From: Synechococcus sp. MW101C3 | GTDB taxonomy: Bacteria > Cyanobacteriota > Cyanobacteriia > PCC-6307 > Cyanobiaceae | Length of the DNA stretch: 64,000 nucleotides | NCBI RefSeq assembly: GCF_002252635.1 | Contig: NZ_NQKX01000007.1 | Span: 124,001-188,000 of the forward strand | Direction of reading: 5' to 3' | Shown: in pieces, positions 1 through 8,500 of the stretch | Layout: the number at the start of each line of letters is the position of its first letter | How positions within the stretch are numbered: position 1 is the first letter of the stretch | The notes under the pieces: generated by a model | What the model saw: the letters and a program-made list of their open reading frames with translations, nothing else | Database searches by the model: none | What the model was told of the DNA's origin: nothing | Translations under genes and position numbers: made by a program

Positions 1-1
1 C

Positions 2-2044
2 ACTCCCGAGCAGGTCAGCGCGCACATGCCCGGCCTGCTGGCCGAGCTCGATCAGCAGCTCGACCGGCTGGAAGCAGAGCTCTCGGCAGCCCTCGAGGCC
101 GAAGCTCCGCTGAATTGGCAGCAGGTGATGGGGCCGCTGCAGCGGCTGGGCGAGCGGCTGCGCTGGAGCTGGGGGGTGGTCAGCCACCTCAACGGCGTCT
201 GCAACGGGCCGGAGCTGCGCACCGCCCATGCCGGCCAGCAGGCCGCCGTGGTGGCCTTCGGCAATCGCGTCGGCCAGAGCAGGGTGCTCTACCGGGCGCT
301 GGAAACCCTCCAGGCCAGCAACGACCTCGATGACACCCAGCAGCGCATCCTCGCGGCCGAACGGCGCGACATGGAGCTGCGCGGCGTGGGGCTGGAAGGC
401 GACGACCAGGCCGCCTTCAACGCCACCAGCCAGGAGCTGGCCGAACTCTCCACCCGCTTCGGCAACCAACTGCTCGATGCCACCAACGGCTGGAGCCTTC
501 TGCTCACAGAAGCGGCCGAGGTGGAAGGGTTGCCCGAAAGCCTGCGCGGGCAGCTGGCTCAGGCGGCACGCCAGGCCGATCACCCCGAGGCCAGCGCCGC
601 CGAGGGCCCCTGGTTGCTGGGCCTCGACATGCCCCGCTATGCCCCTTTTCTCAAATACAGCCGCCGCCGTGATCTGCGCGAGCGCCTCTACAAGGCCCAT
701 GTGAGCCGGGCCTCCGGCGAAGACGGCGGCAACGGGCCGCTGATCGAGCGGATCCTCACCTTGCGGCGCGAGCAGGCCCAGCGCCTGGGCTACGCCCACT
801 GGGCCGATGTGAGCCTGGCCGCCAAGATGGCCGGCTCGGTGGAGGAGGTGGAGCGGCTGCTGGAGGATCTGCGTGCCGCCGCCCATCCCGTTGCCCTGCA
901 GGAACTGGCCGAACTGCGCGCCTGTGCTGTCCGCGCCGGCGCCACTGAAGCCGAGGACCTCCAGGCCTGGGATGTGAGCTTCTGGGCGGAAGTCCGCCGG
1001 CAGGAAGCCTTCGCGCTCGACAGCGAGGCGCTGCGCCCCTGGTTCCCGCTGCCGCGCGTGCTGGATGGTCTGTTCGGCCTCTGCAACCGCCTGTTCGGCA
1101 TCCGCATCAACGCCGCCGATGGCGAGGCGCCGGTGTGGCACCCCGATGTGCGCTACTTCCGCGTCGACGACGCCGGCAGCGGCGAAGCCATTGCAGCGTT
1201 CTATCTCGACCCCTACAGCCGTCCCGGCAGCAAAAGGGGCGGTGCCTGGATGGATGAATGCCTGGTGCGCAGCGTGGCGGACGACGGCCGGCCGGTGCTG
1301 CCGGTGGCCTACCTCGTGTGCAACCAGAGCCCGCCGGTGGGCGACACGCCCAGCCTGATGACCTTCGAGGAAGTGGAGACCCTCTTCCACGAATTCGGCC
1401 ATGGTCTGCAGCACATGCTCACCACGGTGGAGCGGCCTCAGGCGGCAGGCATCAACAACGTGGAGTGGGATGCGGTAGAGCTGCCCAGCCAGTTCATGGA
1501 GAACTGGTGCTACGACCGCGCCACCCTGCTGGGCATGGCCCGCCACTGGCAGAGCGGCGAGCCCCTGCCCGAAGCGGAGTTCGCCAAGCTGCAGGCGGCC
1601 CGCACCTTCATGACCGGCGCCGCCACCCTGCGCCAGGTGCACCTGGCGCTCACCGATCTGCGCCTGCACAGCCAGTGGACCCCTGAGGACGGCCGCTCAC
1701 CAGAGGCGCTGCGCCGTGAGATCGCTTCCACCACCACCGTGATCGCCCCGATCCCTGAAGACGCGCTGCTCTGCTCCTTCGGCCACATCTTCGCCGGCGG
1801 CTACGCAGCCGGCTACTACTCCTACAAATGGGCTGAGGTGCTCAGCGCCGATGCTTTCAGCGCCTTCGAGGATGTGGGTCTCGAGAACGAGGAGGCCATC
1901 CAGGCCACCGGTCGCCGCTTCCGCGCCACGGTGCTGGGGCTGGGGGGCAGCCGCCATCCGGCCGAGGTGTTCGAATCCTTCCGCGGCCGGCAGCCCTCGC
2001 CGGAAGCGCTGATCCGGCACTCGGGCCTGGTGGCGGTGGCCTGA
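2..2044 (+). CDS. prlC: M3 family oligopeptidase (oligopeptidase A / thimet type), 5' end cut by window edge
   Basis: Zinc metallopeptidase that degrades short peptides in the cytosol. The metal site is visible as HEFGH, H455 to H459 counted from the Met at 26, with the third ligand probably E485 in the VELPSQ stretch about 30 residues later, as in M3 enzymes. The frame stays open upstream of that Met to base 2, reading TPEQVSAH, which matches the usual N-terminal region of the family, so the real start lies outside the window and the Met at 26 is internal. At least 680 residues are present, normal for the family. It converges on the hydrolase gene at 2055-2651 with about 10 bp between stops. 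The family call is secure; the symbol (prlC/opdA) is less so. Confidence 0.92.
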   Translation, partial: TPEQVSAHMPGLLAELDQQLDRLEAELSAALEAEAPLNWQQVMGPLQRLGERLRWSWGVVSHLNGVCNGPELRTAHAGQQAAVVAFGNRVGQSRVLYRALETLQASNDLDDTQQRILAAERRDMELRGVGLEGDDQAAFNATSQELAELSTRFGNQLLDATNGWSLLLTEAAEVEGLPESLRGQLAQAARQADHPEASAAEGPWLLGLDMPRYAPFLKYSRRRDLRERLYKAHVSRASGEDGGNGPLIERILTLRREQAQRLGYAHWADVSLAAKMAGSVEEVERLLEDLRAAAHPVALQELAELRACAVRAGATEAEDLQAWDVSFWAEVRRQEAFALDSEALRPWFPLPRVLDGLFGLCNRLFGIRINAADGEAPVWHPDVRYFRVDDAGSGEAIAAFYLDPYSRPGSKRGGAWMDECLVRSVADDGRPVLPVAYLVCNQSPPVGDTPSLMTFEEVETLFHEFGHGLQHMLTTVERPQAAGINNVEWDAVELPSQFMENWCYDRATLLGMARHWQSGEPLPEAEFAKLQAARTFMTGAATLRQVHLALTDLRLHSQWTPEDGRSPEALRREIASTTTVIAPIPEDALLCSFGHIFAGGYAAGYYSYKWAEVLSADAFSAFEDVGLENEEAIQATGRRFRATVLGLGGSRHPAEVFESFRGRQPSPEALIRHSGLVAVA

Positions 2045-2054
2045 ACCTGCCTGT

Positions 2055-2651
2055 TCAGGGGGCCAGCAGCACCTGCCGCAGCGCCTCCAGCGAGCGCGGG
2101 TCACTGAGGATGTGCTGGTGCAGGGTGGGGGGCAGCGGTGTGCACGGCCCCACCGGCAGCACGCCCCGCCAGGCCGGTATCACCACCTGGTCCAGAGGCG
2201 AGTAGTAGCTCTGGCACTCCACCCCCTCAAGGCCGCTGAGATCGCCGTTGAGCTCGCGCACCAGCGGGCTGCCCAGCTTCATCTCGGCGATGCCGCCCAC
2301 CAGCCAGGAGGGCCACGGCTGGGCGACGATCGTGCCCTGCTGGGGGCTGCCGACGCTGATGAAACGCCGCGTGCGCTGATGGCCACCCAGCAGCTGGATC
2401 CAGGTGCGACCGATCACTCCGCCCATGGAGAAGCCGAGCAGATCAATCGGCTGATCCGGGCCGAAGGCCGCCTCGATCGCCGCTCCGAGCCGCTCCGCCA
2501 GCGGCCGCATGCGGGTGGCCCCGAGCCGGTGGGGCAGGTGGGGGATCAGCAGCGGGTCGCGGGCGCCGGCCAGCTGGCGGGTCAGCCGTGCGAACAGCCG
2601 TGGGGTGTCCCAGAGACCGTGGACGAGAACAAGGGGGGGAAGCGCCGTCAT
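2055..2651 (-). CDS. Alpha/beta hydrolase (lipase/esterase-like)
   Basis: A 198-residue alpha/beta hydrolase. The N-terminus reads LVLVHGLWDT, an HG oxyanion-hole motif, and the nucleophile elbow is GFSMGG, with Ser as the predicted nucleophile. A DQVV segment and a late His (LHQHIL) are candidates for the other triad members. It has no signal peptide, so it is probably cytosolic. Similar short proteins are annotated as lipase class 2 or triacylglycerol-lipase-like in cyanobacteria, but the substrate cannot be read from sequence. It is the last gene of the minus-strand run tamB-ROK-proA-folB, starting 24 bp after the folB stop. Confidence 0.8.
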   Translation of the reverse strand: MTALPPLVLVHGLWDTPRLFARLTRQLAGARDPLLIPHLPHRLGATRMRPLAERLGAAIEAAFGPDQPIDLLGFSMGGVIGRTWIQLLGGHQRTRRFISVGSPQQGTIVAQPWPSWLVGGIAEMKLGSPLVRELNGDLSGLEGVECQSYYSPLDQVVIPAWRGVLPVGPCTPLPPTLHQHILSDPRSLEALRQVLLAP

Positions 2652-2675
2652 CGGGCCATCCTGATGGCCGGGGGC

Positions 2676-3188
2676 TCAGTGGCCGCTGGAAGCAGAAGTG
2701 GCAGGTGCAGCAGGCAGCCCCGCCGGCTGGCCGATCCGCTCCGCGTGCCGCCAGCGCTCCACCGCCACGCTGCCGCTGAAGCCCGGCACAGGGGCTCGGC
2801 ACTTGCGCAGCTCCAGCCGCTGCGGCACCGGGCCGTACAACCGCTCGATCGTGTTGAGCGTCTGCTCCGCAAAGGCCTCCAGGGTGAGGCAGCGCAGCTC
2901 CCGGGCCAGCCGCTGCAGGGCCTGGATCGCCACGCCGTAATCAAGGCTTAGACCCAGAGCATCGGCGCGCCCCGCCCGCGCCAGTGGCCACCAGAGGGTG
3001 AGATCCAGCTCGAACCACTGGCCAAGCAGGCGCTCCCGCTCCAGCACCCCCACATGGGCCCAGAGCCGGAGGCCCCGCACGTGGATGGCGTCCGCGCCAA
3101 AGCCTGCGGGGTGGCCGGCAGGCTCAACGATGGGGTGGCTGGGCGTGGCGCTGGCGGGTTTGCCGGGCGGGTTTGAGGCGGCAGTCAC
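2676..3188 (-). CDS. folB: Dihydroneopterin aldolase (folate synthesis)
   Basis: Converts 7,8-dihydroneopterin to 6-hydroxymethyl-dihydropterin and glycolaldehyde in folate synthesis. The FolB core begins at [14 protein letters not shown] and continues through a conserved LDYG and the TLEAFAEQ segment, which carries the family's Glu. Start choice: the open frame runs far into proA, but a GTG at 3188 overlaps the proA stop as GTGA, which suggests translational coupling. This gives 170 residues with a roughly 32-residue N-terminal extension; a start closer to the core is possible. The C-terminus after about residue 150 is Ala/Ser-rich and unremarkable. Confidence 0.85.
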   Translation of the reverse strand: MTAASNPPGKPASATPSHPIVEPAGHPAGFGADAIHVRGLRLWAHVGVLERERLLGQWFELDLTLWWPLARAGRADALGLSLDYGVAIQALQRLARELRCLTLEAFAEQTLNTIERLYGPVPQRLELRKCRAPVPGFSGSVAVERWRHAERIGQPAGLPAAPATSASSGH

Positions 3189-4495
3189 AGGGGGAGGGAG
3201 CGGTGCATGAAGCGCTGATCGCCGCGGGCGTAATCCGCCACGGTCTGGCCATGGCCGCGCAGGCGGTAGCGGTAGGTGACCAGGCCCTCCAGCCCCACCG
3301 GCCCACGCGGGGGCAGGGTCTGGGTGCTGATGCCCACCTCCGCCCCGAGGCCGTAGCGGAAGCCATCGGCGAAGCGGGTGGAGCAATTGGCGAACACCCC
3401 GGCACTGTCGACGGCGCGCAGGAACTGCTCGGCTGTGGCTGGATTGGCGGTGCAGATCGCCTCGGTGTGGCGGGAGCCGTAGTGGGCGATGTGGGCCAGC
3501 GCCGCCTCCAGGTCGTCGACCAGCTTCACCGCCAGGACCAGATCGGAATACTCCGTGCCCCAGTCCTCGTCGCTGGCGGGGAGCGGCACGCCGAGGGCGC
3601 AGGCGCGGGGATCACCGCGCAGCTCCACCCCCGCCGCCGCGAAGGCCGCCACCGCCGGCGGCAGGAAATCAGCAGCAATGGCGCGATGCACCAGCAGGGT
3701 TTCGATCGCGTTGCAGGCGGCGGGATACTGGATCTTGGAATCCAGGGCCACCCGCAGCGCCTCCTCGCTGTTGGCCTCCGCATCCACGTACAGGTGGCAG
3801 ATGCCGTCGGCGTGGCCCAGCACCGGCAGACGGGTGTTGTCCTGGATGAAGCGCACCAGGGCATTGGAGCCGCGCGGAATGATCAGATCGACCAGGCCCT
3901 CAAGCTTGAGCAAGGCGAGGCTCTCCTCCCGGGAGGTGAGCAGATCGAGCACCTGCGGTGACACCGCACTGGCGGCCAGACCCTGCTGCAGGGCCCTGTG
4001 GATGGCGGCGCAGCTCAGGCGGGCTTCCCGGCCCCCCTTGAGCAGGGCGCCATTGCCGGAGCGCACCGCCAGCGCTGCGATCTGCACCAACGCATCGGGG
4101 CGCGCCTCGAAGATCACCCCCACCACCCCGAGCGGCACCGTGATCCGCTCCAGCACCAGGCCCTCATCCAGTTCCGTGTGCAACTGACGTTGGCCGAGCG
4201 GGTCGCTCAGGGCCGCCAGCTGACGCACCCCCGCCACGGCCGCCGCCAGCTTCGGGCCATCGAGCACCAGCCGTGCCGCCAGCGCCGCCGGCAGGCCATC
4301 GGCCTGTGCCGCCTGGCGGTCAGCTGCATTGGCGGCCAGGATTTCAGCAGACGCCTGCTCCAATGCCGCCGCCATCGCCTCCAGCGCCGCCTGGCGCTCG
4401 GCGTCGCTGCTCTGGGCGAGCTGACCCGCCGCTCGCCGCACCGCCAGGGCGCGCTGCAGCAGTTCTGGGGAGGGGTCAGGAACGGGGCTGGTCAT
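3185..4495 (-). CDS. proA: Gamma-glutamyl phosphate reductase (proline synthesis)
   Basis: Reduces gamma-glutamyl phosphate to glutamate-5-semialdehyde with NADPH, the second step of proline synthesis. The 436 residues match the family length. Diagnostic stretches are [14 protein letters not shown] (about 121-134), the nucleotide-binding segment LLKGGREA (about 151-158) and the catalytic Cys at about 261 in [12 protein letters not shown]. It starts with ATG at 4495, 12 bp after the ROK gene, and its stop overlaps the folB start. No proB is adjacent, so pathway genes are dispersed, as is common in cyanobacteria. Confidence 0.97.
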   Translation of the reverse strand: MTSPVPDPSPELLQRALAVRRAAGQLAQSSDAERQAALEAMAAALEQASAEILAANAADRQAAQADGLPAALAARLVLDGPKLAAAVAGVRQLAALSDPLGQRQLHTELDEGLVLERITVPLGVVGVIFEARPDALVQIAALAVRSGNGALLKGGREARLSCAAIHRALQQGLAASAVSPQVLDLLTSREESLALLKLEGLVDLIIPRGSNALVRFIQDNTRLPVLGHADGICHLYVDAEANSEEALRVALDSKIQYPAACNAIETLLVHRAIAADFLPPAVAAFAAAGVELRGDPRACALGVPLPASDEDWGTEYSDLVLAVKLVDDLEAALAHIAHYGSRHTEAICTANPATAEQFLRAVDSAGVFANCSTRFADGFRYGLGAEVGISTQTLPPRGPVGLEGLVTYRYRLRGHGQTVADYARGDQRFMHRSLPL

Positions 4496-4507
4496 GGCCC
4501 CATCTTC

Positions 4508-5530
4508 TCAATCGGTGGGCGGCAGGGGCGCGAGACGATCGAAGGCCAGCCGGGCGGCACCGAGCCGGCCCGCCCCGTTGCCGAGGGCACAGCGGCGCAG
4601 ACGCAGGCCCTCGCGGCTCTCCGGCATCACCCGTTGCTCCACCTCCCGCCAGACCGCCGGCAGGAAGTGGTGGCTGGCGCCGCTCAGGCCACCGCCGAGC
4701 AGCACCAGCTCAGGCGTGAGCACATAGAGCAGGGAGCTGAGGCCCGTACCCAGCAGCTGGCCGTAGCGGTCCCACACCGCCAGGGCATCGGCCTCACCCG
4801 CGTCGGCACGGCGGCAGAGCTCGCGGGGCTCCAGCAGCGACAGGCGCCGCAGGCCATTGATGCTGCAGAACTGTTCCAGCGAGCCCCGGTTGCCGCTGTG
4901 GCAGTCGGGACCCTGCGGATCCACGCCGATCAGCCCCGGCTCGGCCGCCGCCCCGTGGGGCCCGGTGAACAGCTGGCCGCCCAGCAGCACCCCGCCCCCG
5001 ACGCCGGTGCCCAGGGTCAGCAGCAGCACATTGTCCTCGCCGCGCGCCGCGCCGCACCAGGCCTCGCCCAGCAGGGCGCAGTTGCCATCGTTGGCCAGCA
5101 CCAGCGGCCGATCGAGTCGGGCCTCCAGCCAGTCGGCCAGCGGCACCCGGCGCCAGCCCGGCAGGTTGATGGCGATGCGGGCAACGCGACCGGACGCATC
5201 GACCGGGCCGGGCACGCCCACGCCCACAACGGCCGCCTGCCGCTCTGGGTCGAGCTGCTCGATCGCCGCGGCGATCGCCATGGACACGGCGCCGGGCATC
5301 GGTGGCTGGGGGGTGGGCAGCTCCAGCTCTGCCAGGGCCTGGCCCTTGCGATCAACGCGGGCCAGCTTGATGGCCGTACCGCCGAGATCCACCCCGATGG
5401 CCTGATCTGCCGCGGAGGCTGCCGGCAGGGGAGAGGGCCGCGGAGCCGTACAGGCCAGGCTTAGGGCGGAAGCCTCGAGCGCGCTGGGAGCCATGGCGGA
5501 CGTTGAGGCCTTGGATGGGGCGTCGGCCAT
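4508..5530 (-). CDS. ROK family sugar kinase (glucokinase-like), zinc cysteines missing
   Basis: A 340-residue ROK/actin-fold kinase that probably phosphorylates a hexose such as glucose in the cytosol. Phosphate-1 loop DLGGT is at 48-52, the catalytic Asp is in NDGN at about 148, and the phosphate-2 loop GTGVGGG is at 174-180. Canonical ROK proteins carry a CxCGxxGC-type zinc loop; the matching place here (about 207-222) reads GPDCHSGNRGSLEQF, keeping GSLEQ but lacking the Cys cluster. The first 40 residues are Ala/Ser-rich and a later start, such as Met13, is possible. It sits 11 bp behind tamB and 12 bp ahead of proA. Kinase activity is likely; the exact sugar is inferred. Confidence 0.85.
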   Translation of the reverse strand: MADAPSKASTSAMAPSALEASALSLACTAPRPSPLPAASAADQAIGVDLGGTAIKLARVDRKGQALAELELPTPQPPMPGAVSMAIAAAIEQLDPERQAAVVGVGVPGPVDASGRVARIAINLPGWRRVPLADWLEARLDRPLVLANDGNCALLGEAWCGAARGEDNVLLLTLGTGVGGGVLLGGQLFTGPHGAAAEPGLIGVDPQGPDCHSGNRGSLEQFCSINGLRRLSLLEPRELCRRADAGEADALAVWDRYGQLLGTGLSSLLYVLTPELVLLGGGLSGASHHFLPAVWREVEQRVMPESREGLRLRRCALGNGAGRLGAARLAFDRLAPLPPTD

Positions 5531-5541
5531 GGGCGGGGCGT

Positions 5542-8500
5542 TCAGAACCGGAAGAAGAATTGCAGCTGGGTTTGCCAGCGACCTTCCGCATCCACCGATC
5601 CCTGCAGGCCGTAGGTGTCGTTGACCTGATAACGCAGGGTGAACTGGGGGGGGATGTCGCTGCGGTTCGGTGCCGCCAGCATCGAGAGGTTGATCCGATC
5701 GGTAAGGTCCAGGCCGAAATCGGTGGCCAGCACCAGCTGGGAGGGCACCCGCCCATTGCCCCTGTTGGGATTCTGGCTGTCGGTTGGCACCACGTAGCTG
5801 GGGTAGATCGCGAAGCTCACCCGCTGGCCGAGCGCATCGGTGAGCGTGCTCACCAGGGGTGAGAGCAACGACTGGCCCAGCACAGTGGCCAGGGCCGCGC
5901 CCGCATTGCCCCCGGTGAGGCCCGCCAGCGAATTGCCACCGATCAAGGCCACCAGCCGCTCCTGGGACAGCGGCGGATTGCTGCGCAGCTCCAGTGATTC
6001 ACCGATCCGGTCGGCCGGACCGCTGATCTTCATCACCACCCGCACGAGATTGAGCTGGTCCAGCGGGGTGAAGCCGCCGCGCAGGTCCTGTTCGGTCACG
6101 AAGCCCGGGCTGCGGCCCACCTCCAGGCTGTTCGACACCCGGGTGCGCAGGGCGATGTCGAGGAAGGGCACCAGGCCCAGCGACGGGGTGAACACCGCCA
6201 CGTTGGGCGCATCGGGATCGAGCGTGAAGGTGGTGGTGAACAGCGTCAGGCGGCCGCCCCTAAGACGCACCACACCGCGGGCCTGCAGGCTGCTGTCGAT
6301 CGGCCCGTTGAGGGTGAGCAGACCAGTGGTGCGGAAGGCCGCCACCGGGGGCATCACCACCTCCAGATCAGGGCCAAGGTTCAGGCGCAGATCCTCCAGC
6401 TTGAAATAGGAAAGATCGGGCACCGAGCTGCGCAGCGCCTCTCCCGAACCCGTGTCCACACCTGCCCCCATCAGCACCAGCGGCTGCTGGAAGTCCCAGT
6501 TCGACTCCAGCAGGGTCTGCATCGCTACCGGCCTCACGGCCACGGTCTTGCCTTCGCCGCCCTCGATCTGCTCCGACTGGGCTAATTGACCGGGCTGCAC
6601 GTTGAGCTTGCCGCGGCTGACATTCACCTCTCCGCCCACCAGCGGCCGCAGCAGGGTGCCGGTGACGGTGAGCAACGCGTCAGTCTGGGCGTTGAGGCGC
6701 GGCACGCTCAGGCGGGCGGTGGTGAGTTCCACCTGCAGCGGCTTCTCCTCCGGCAACGGGGTGAACAGCCGCAGGCTGCCGGCGGCCTTGATCGCCCCCT
6801 TCTGCCCCACCTGGCCGCTGAACTCCTGCACCAGTAGCTGCTCAAAGTCGAACAGCACGGTGGCTTCCAGCCTGGTCACCTCCTGACCGGCCAGCAGCAG
6901 CTCGCCGCCTCGGACGCGCAGGAAGCCGTTGGCGGAGGGGTCGTCGAGGCTGCCGCGCACCAGCAGCTCCAGATCGGCGCTGCCCCTACGCCAGAGCAGT
7001 TGCTTGCCGCCCAGGGCCGTGAGGAAGCGCAGGCCATCGCCGCGGCTGGAGAGCCGCAACCGCAGGCCGTCGCTGGCGGGATCCAGCGGCACCCGCGCGC
7101 TCAGATCCACGCTGTCGGCGGCACTATCACCACGCAGGGAGGCCTGGGCCGACACAGCGGCTTCATCGAGGCTCACCTGGGCGTTCTCCAGCACCAGCGG
7201 GATGCCGTTGAGCGAGCCGTCGCGCAGGGCCACCCGGGTGGTGAACTGTGGCTCCGGTGCGGACCCAGGCCGGCCCGCGCCACCGATCCGGAAGCGGCCT
7301 TCCAGATCGATCGTGCCGCGCAGCCCATTAGGAACCGGCGTGATCAGGGCCAGCAGCCCCAGCGAAAGACCTTCCAGCGCGAACTGGCCCAGGCCGGGTC
7401 CGAGCGGCCCCTGCAGCCGCACCACGAAGGGCTCCAGCTGCAGGGCCTGATCGCGGTCGTCGCCCTTCAGCCACAGGTGACCCTTGGCGTTGAGAGTCAG
7501 CCTGAGCGCGGCGAGGTTGGGTCCGGCCAGGGTGCCGTCGAGATCCACCAGGCCGCGCAGCAGATCGGTGCGGAACTTCGGCCTGGGCGCCATGCCGGCC
7601 TGGGCGGAGTCCTCGAGCCGGGCGCGAGCCGCCGCCAGAGCTGCCAGTTGATCGGCCACGGTGCCGCCCAGGGTGTCGATCGCCAGCACACCCAGATCGC
7701 TGGCGCGTCCCTGGGGCGGACCCACCACCCCGCCGGTGCGGGCGCGGAGCTGAAGCACCTGCTCGAAGAAGGCGCTGGTGAGCGAACGGCCTTCAAAGGC
7801 GAGCTGGAGCGGGCCACCGCCACTGCCGGTGGCCCGCAGGTTGAGCTGGCCACCGCTGAGCGGATCGACCCGGCCACGGAGCCGGTAGCGGCCCTGGCGG
7901 AGGTCACCTTCGGCCACCAGCTCGCGGGCGAGCAGCCCCAGCAGCGCCGGGCGCTCCACCTGCACCCGGCCGTTCATCGTGAGCGGCGCCAGGCCCACCA
8001 CCCCTTGACCGCTCAGCAGCCCCTGCAGCGGCTCGCGGCGGCCTCCTCGGGTGGTCTCTAGGCGCAGGCCGTTGAGGGGCAGGCCGCGGGCCTGCCAGCG
8101 GTACTGCTCCCGGCTGCCATTGAGCGCGAGCGTGCCCCCCTGGCGCTGCAGGCTCACCTGCCGCGGCAACCAGGAGGTATCGAGGCTGGCGGTAAGCGTG
8201 CCGGGCAGGGCGGTGCCGGTGGAGCGCATGCTCAGCTGGCTGCCGCTGCCAGCCGCCACCAGCCGCCCGGTCCAGCGTTCCCGCAGCTGGAGCGGACCGC
8301 TGCCCAGGTCGGCCACTTCCAGGCGCAGGTCGGGCCGCAAGGCCGCCAGCGGACCGCGCAGGCTGCCGCGGGCCCCCAGCGTGCCGAACAGGCGGACTCC
8401 CACCAGCGGACTGAGGCGCTGCAGGGGATAGGCGGGCAGGTCGAGCAGCAGGTCAAGATCACCCGCCACCAGCCCGCGGCGGTTCTGCCAGCGCAGCGGC

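Noticed and set aside
3189-3386. Upstream extension of folB into proA
   Set aside because: Fully antisense-free but it lies inside proA in another frame, with Pro/Arg/Gly-rich translation typical of a shadow frame.
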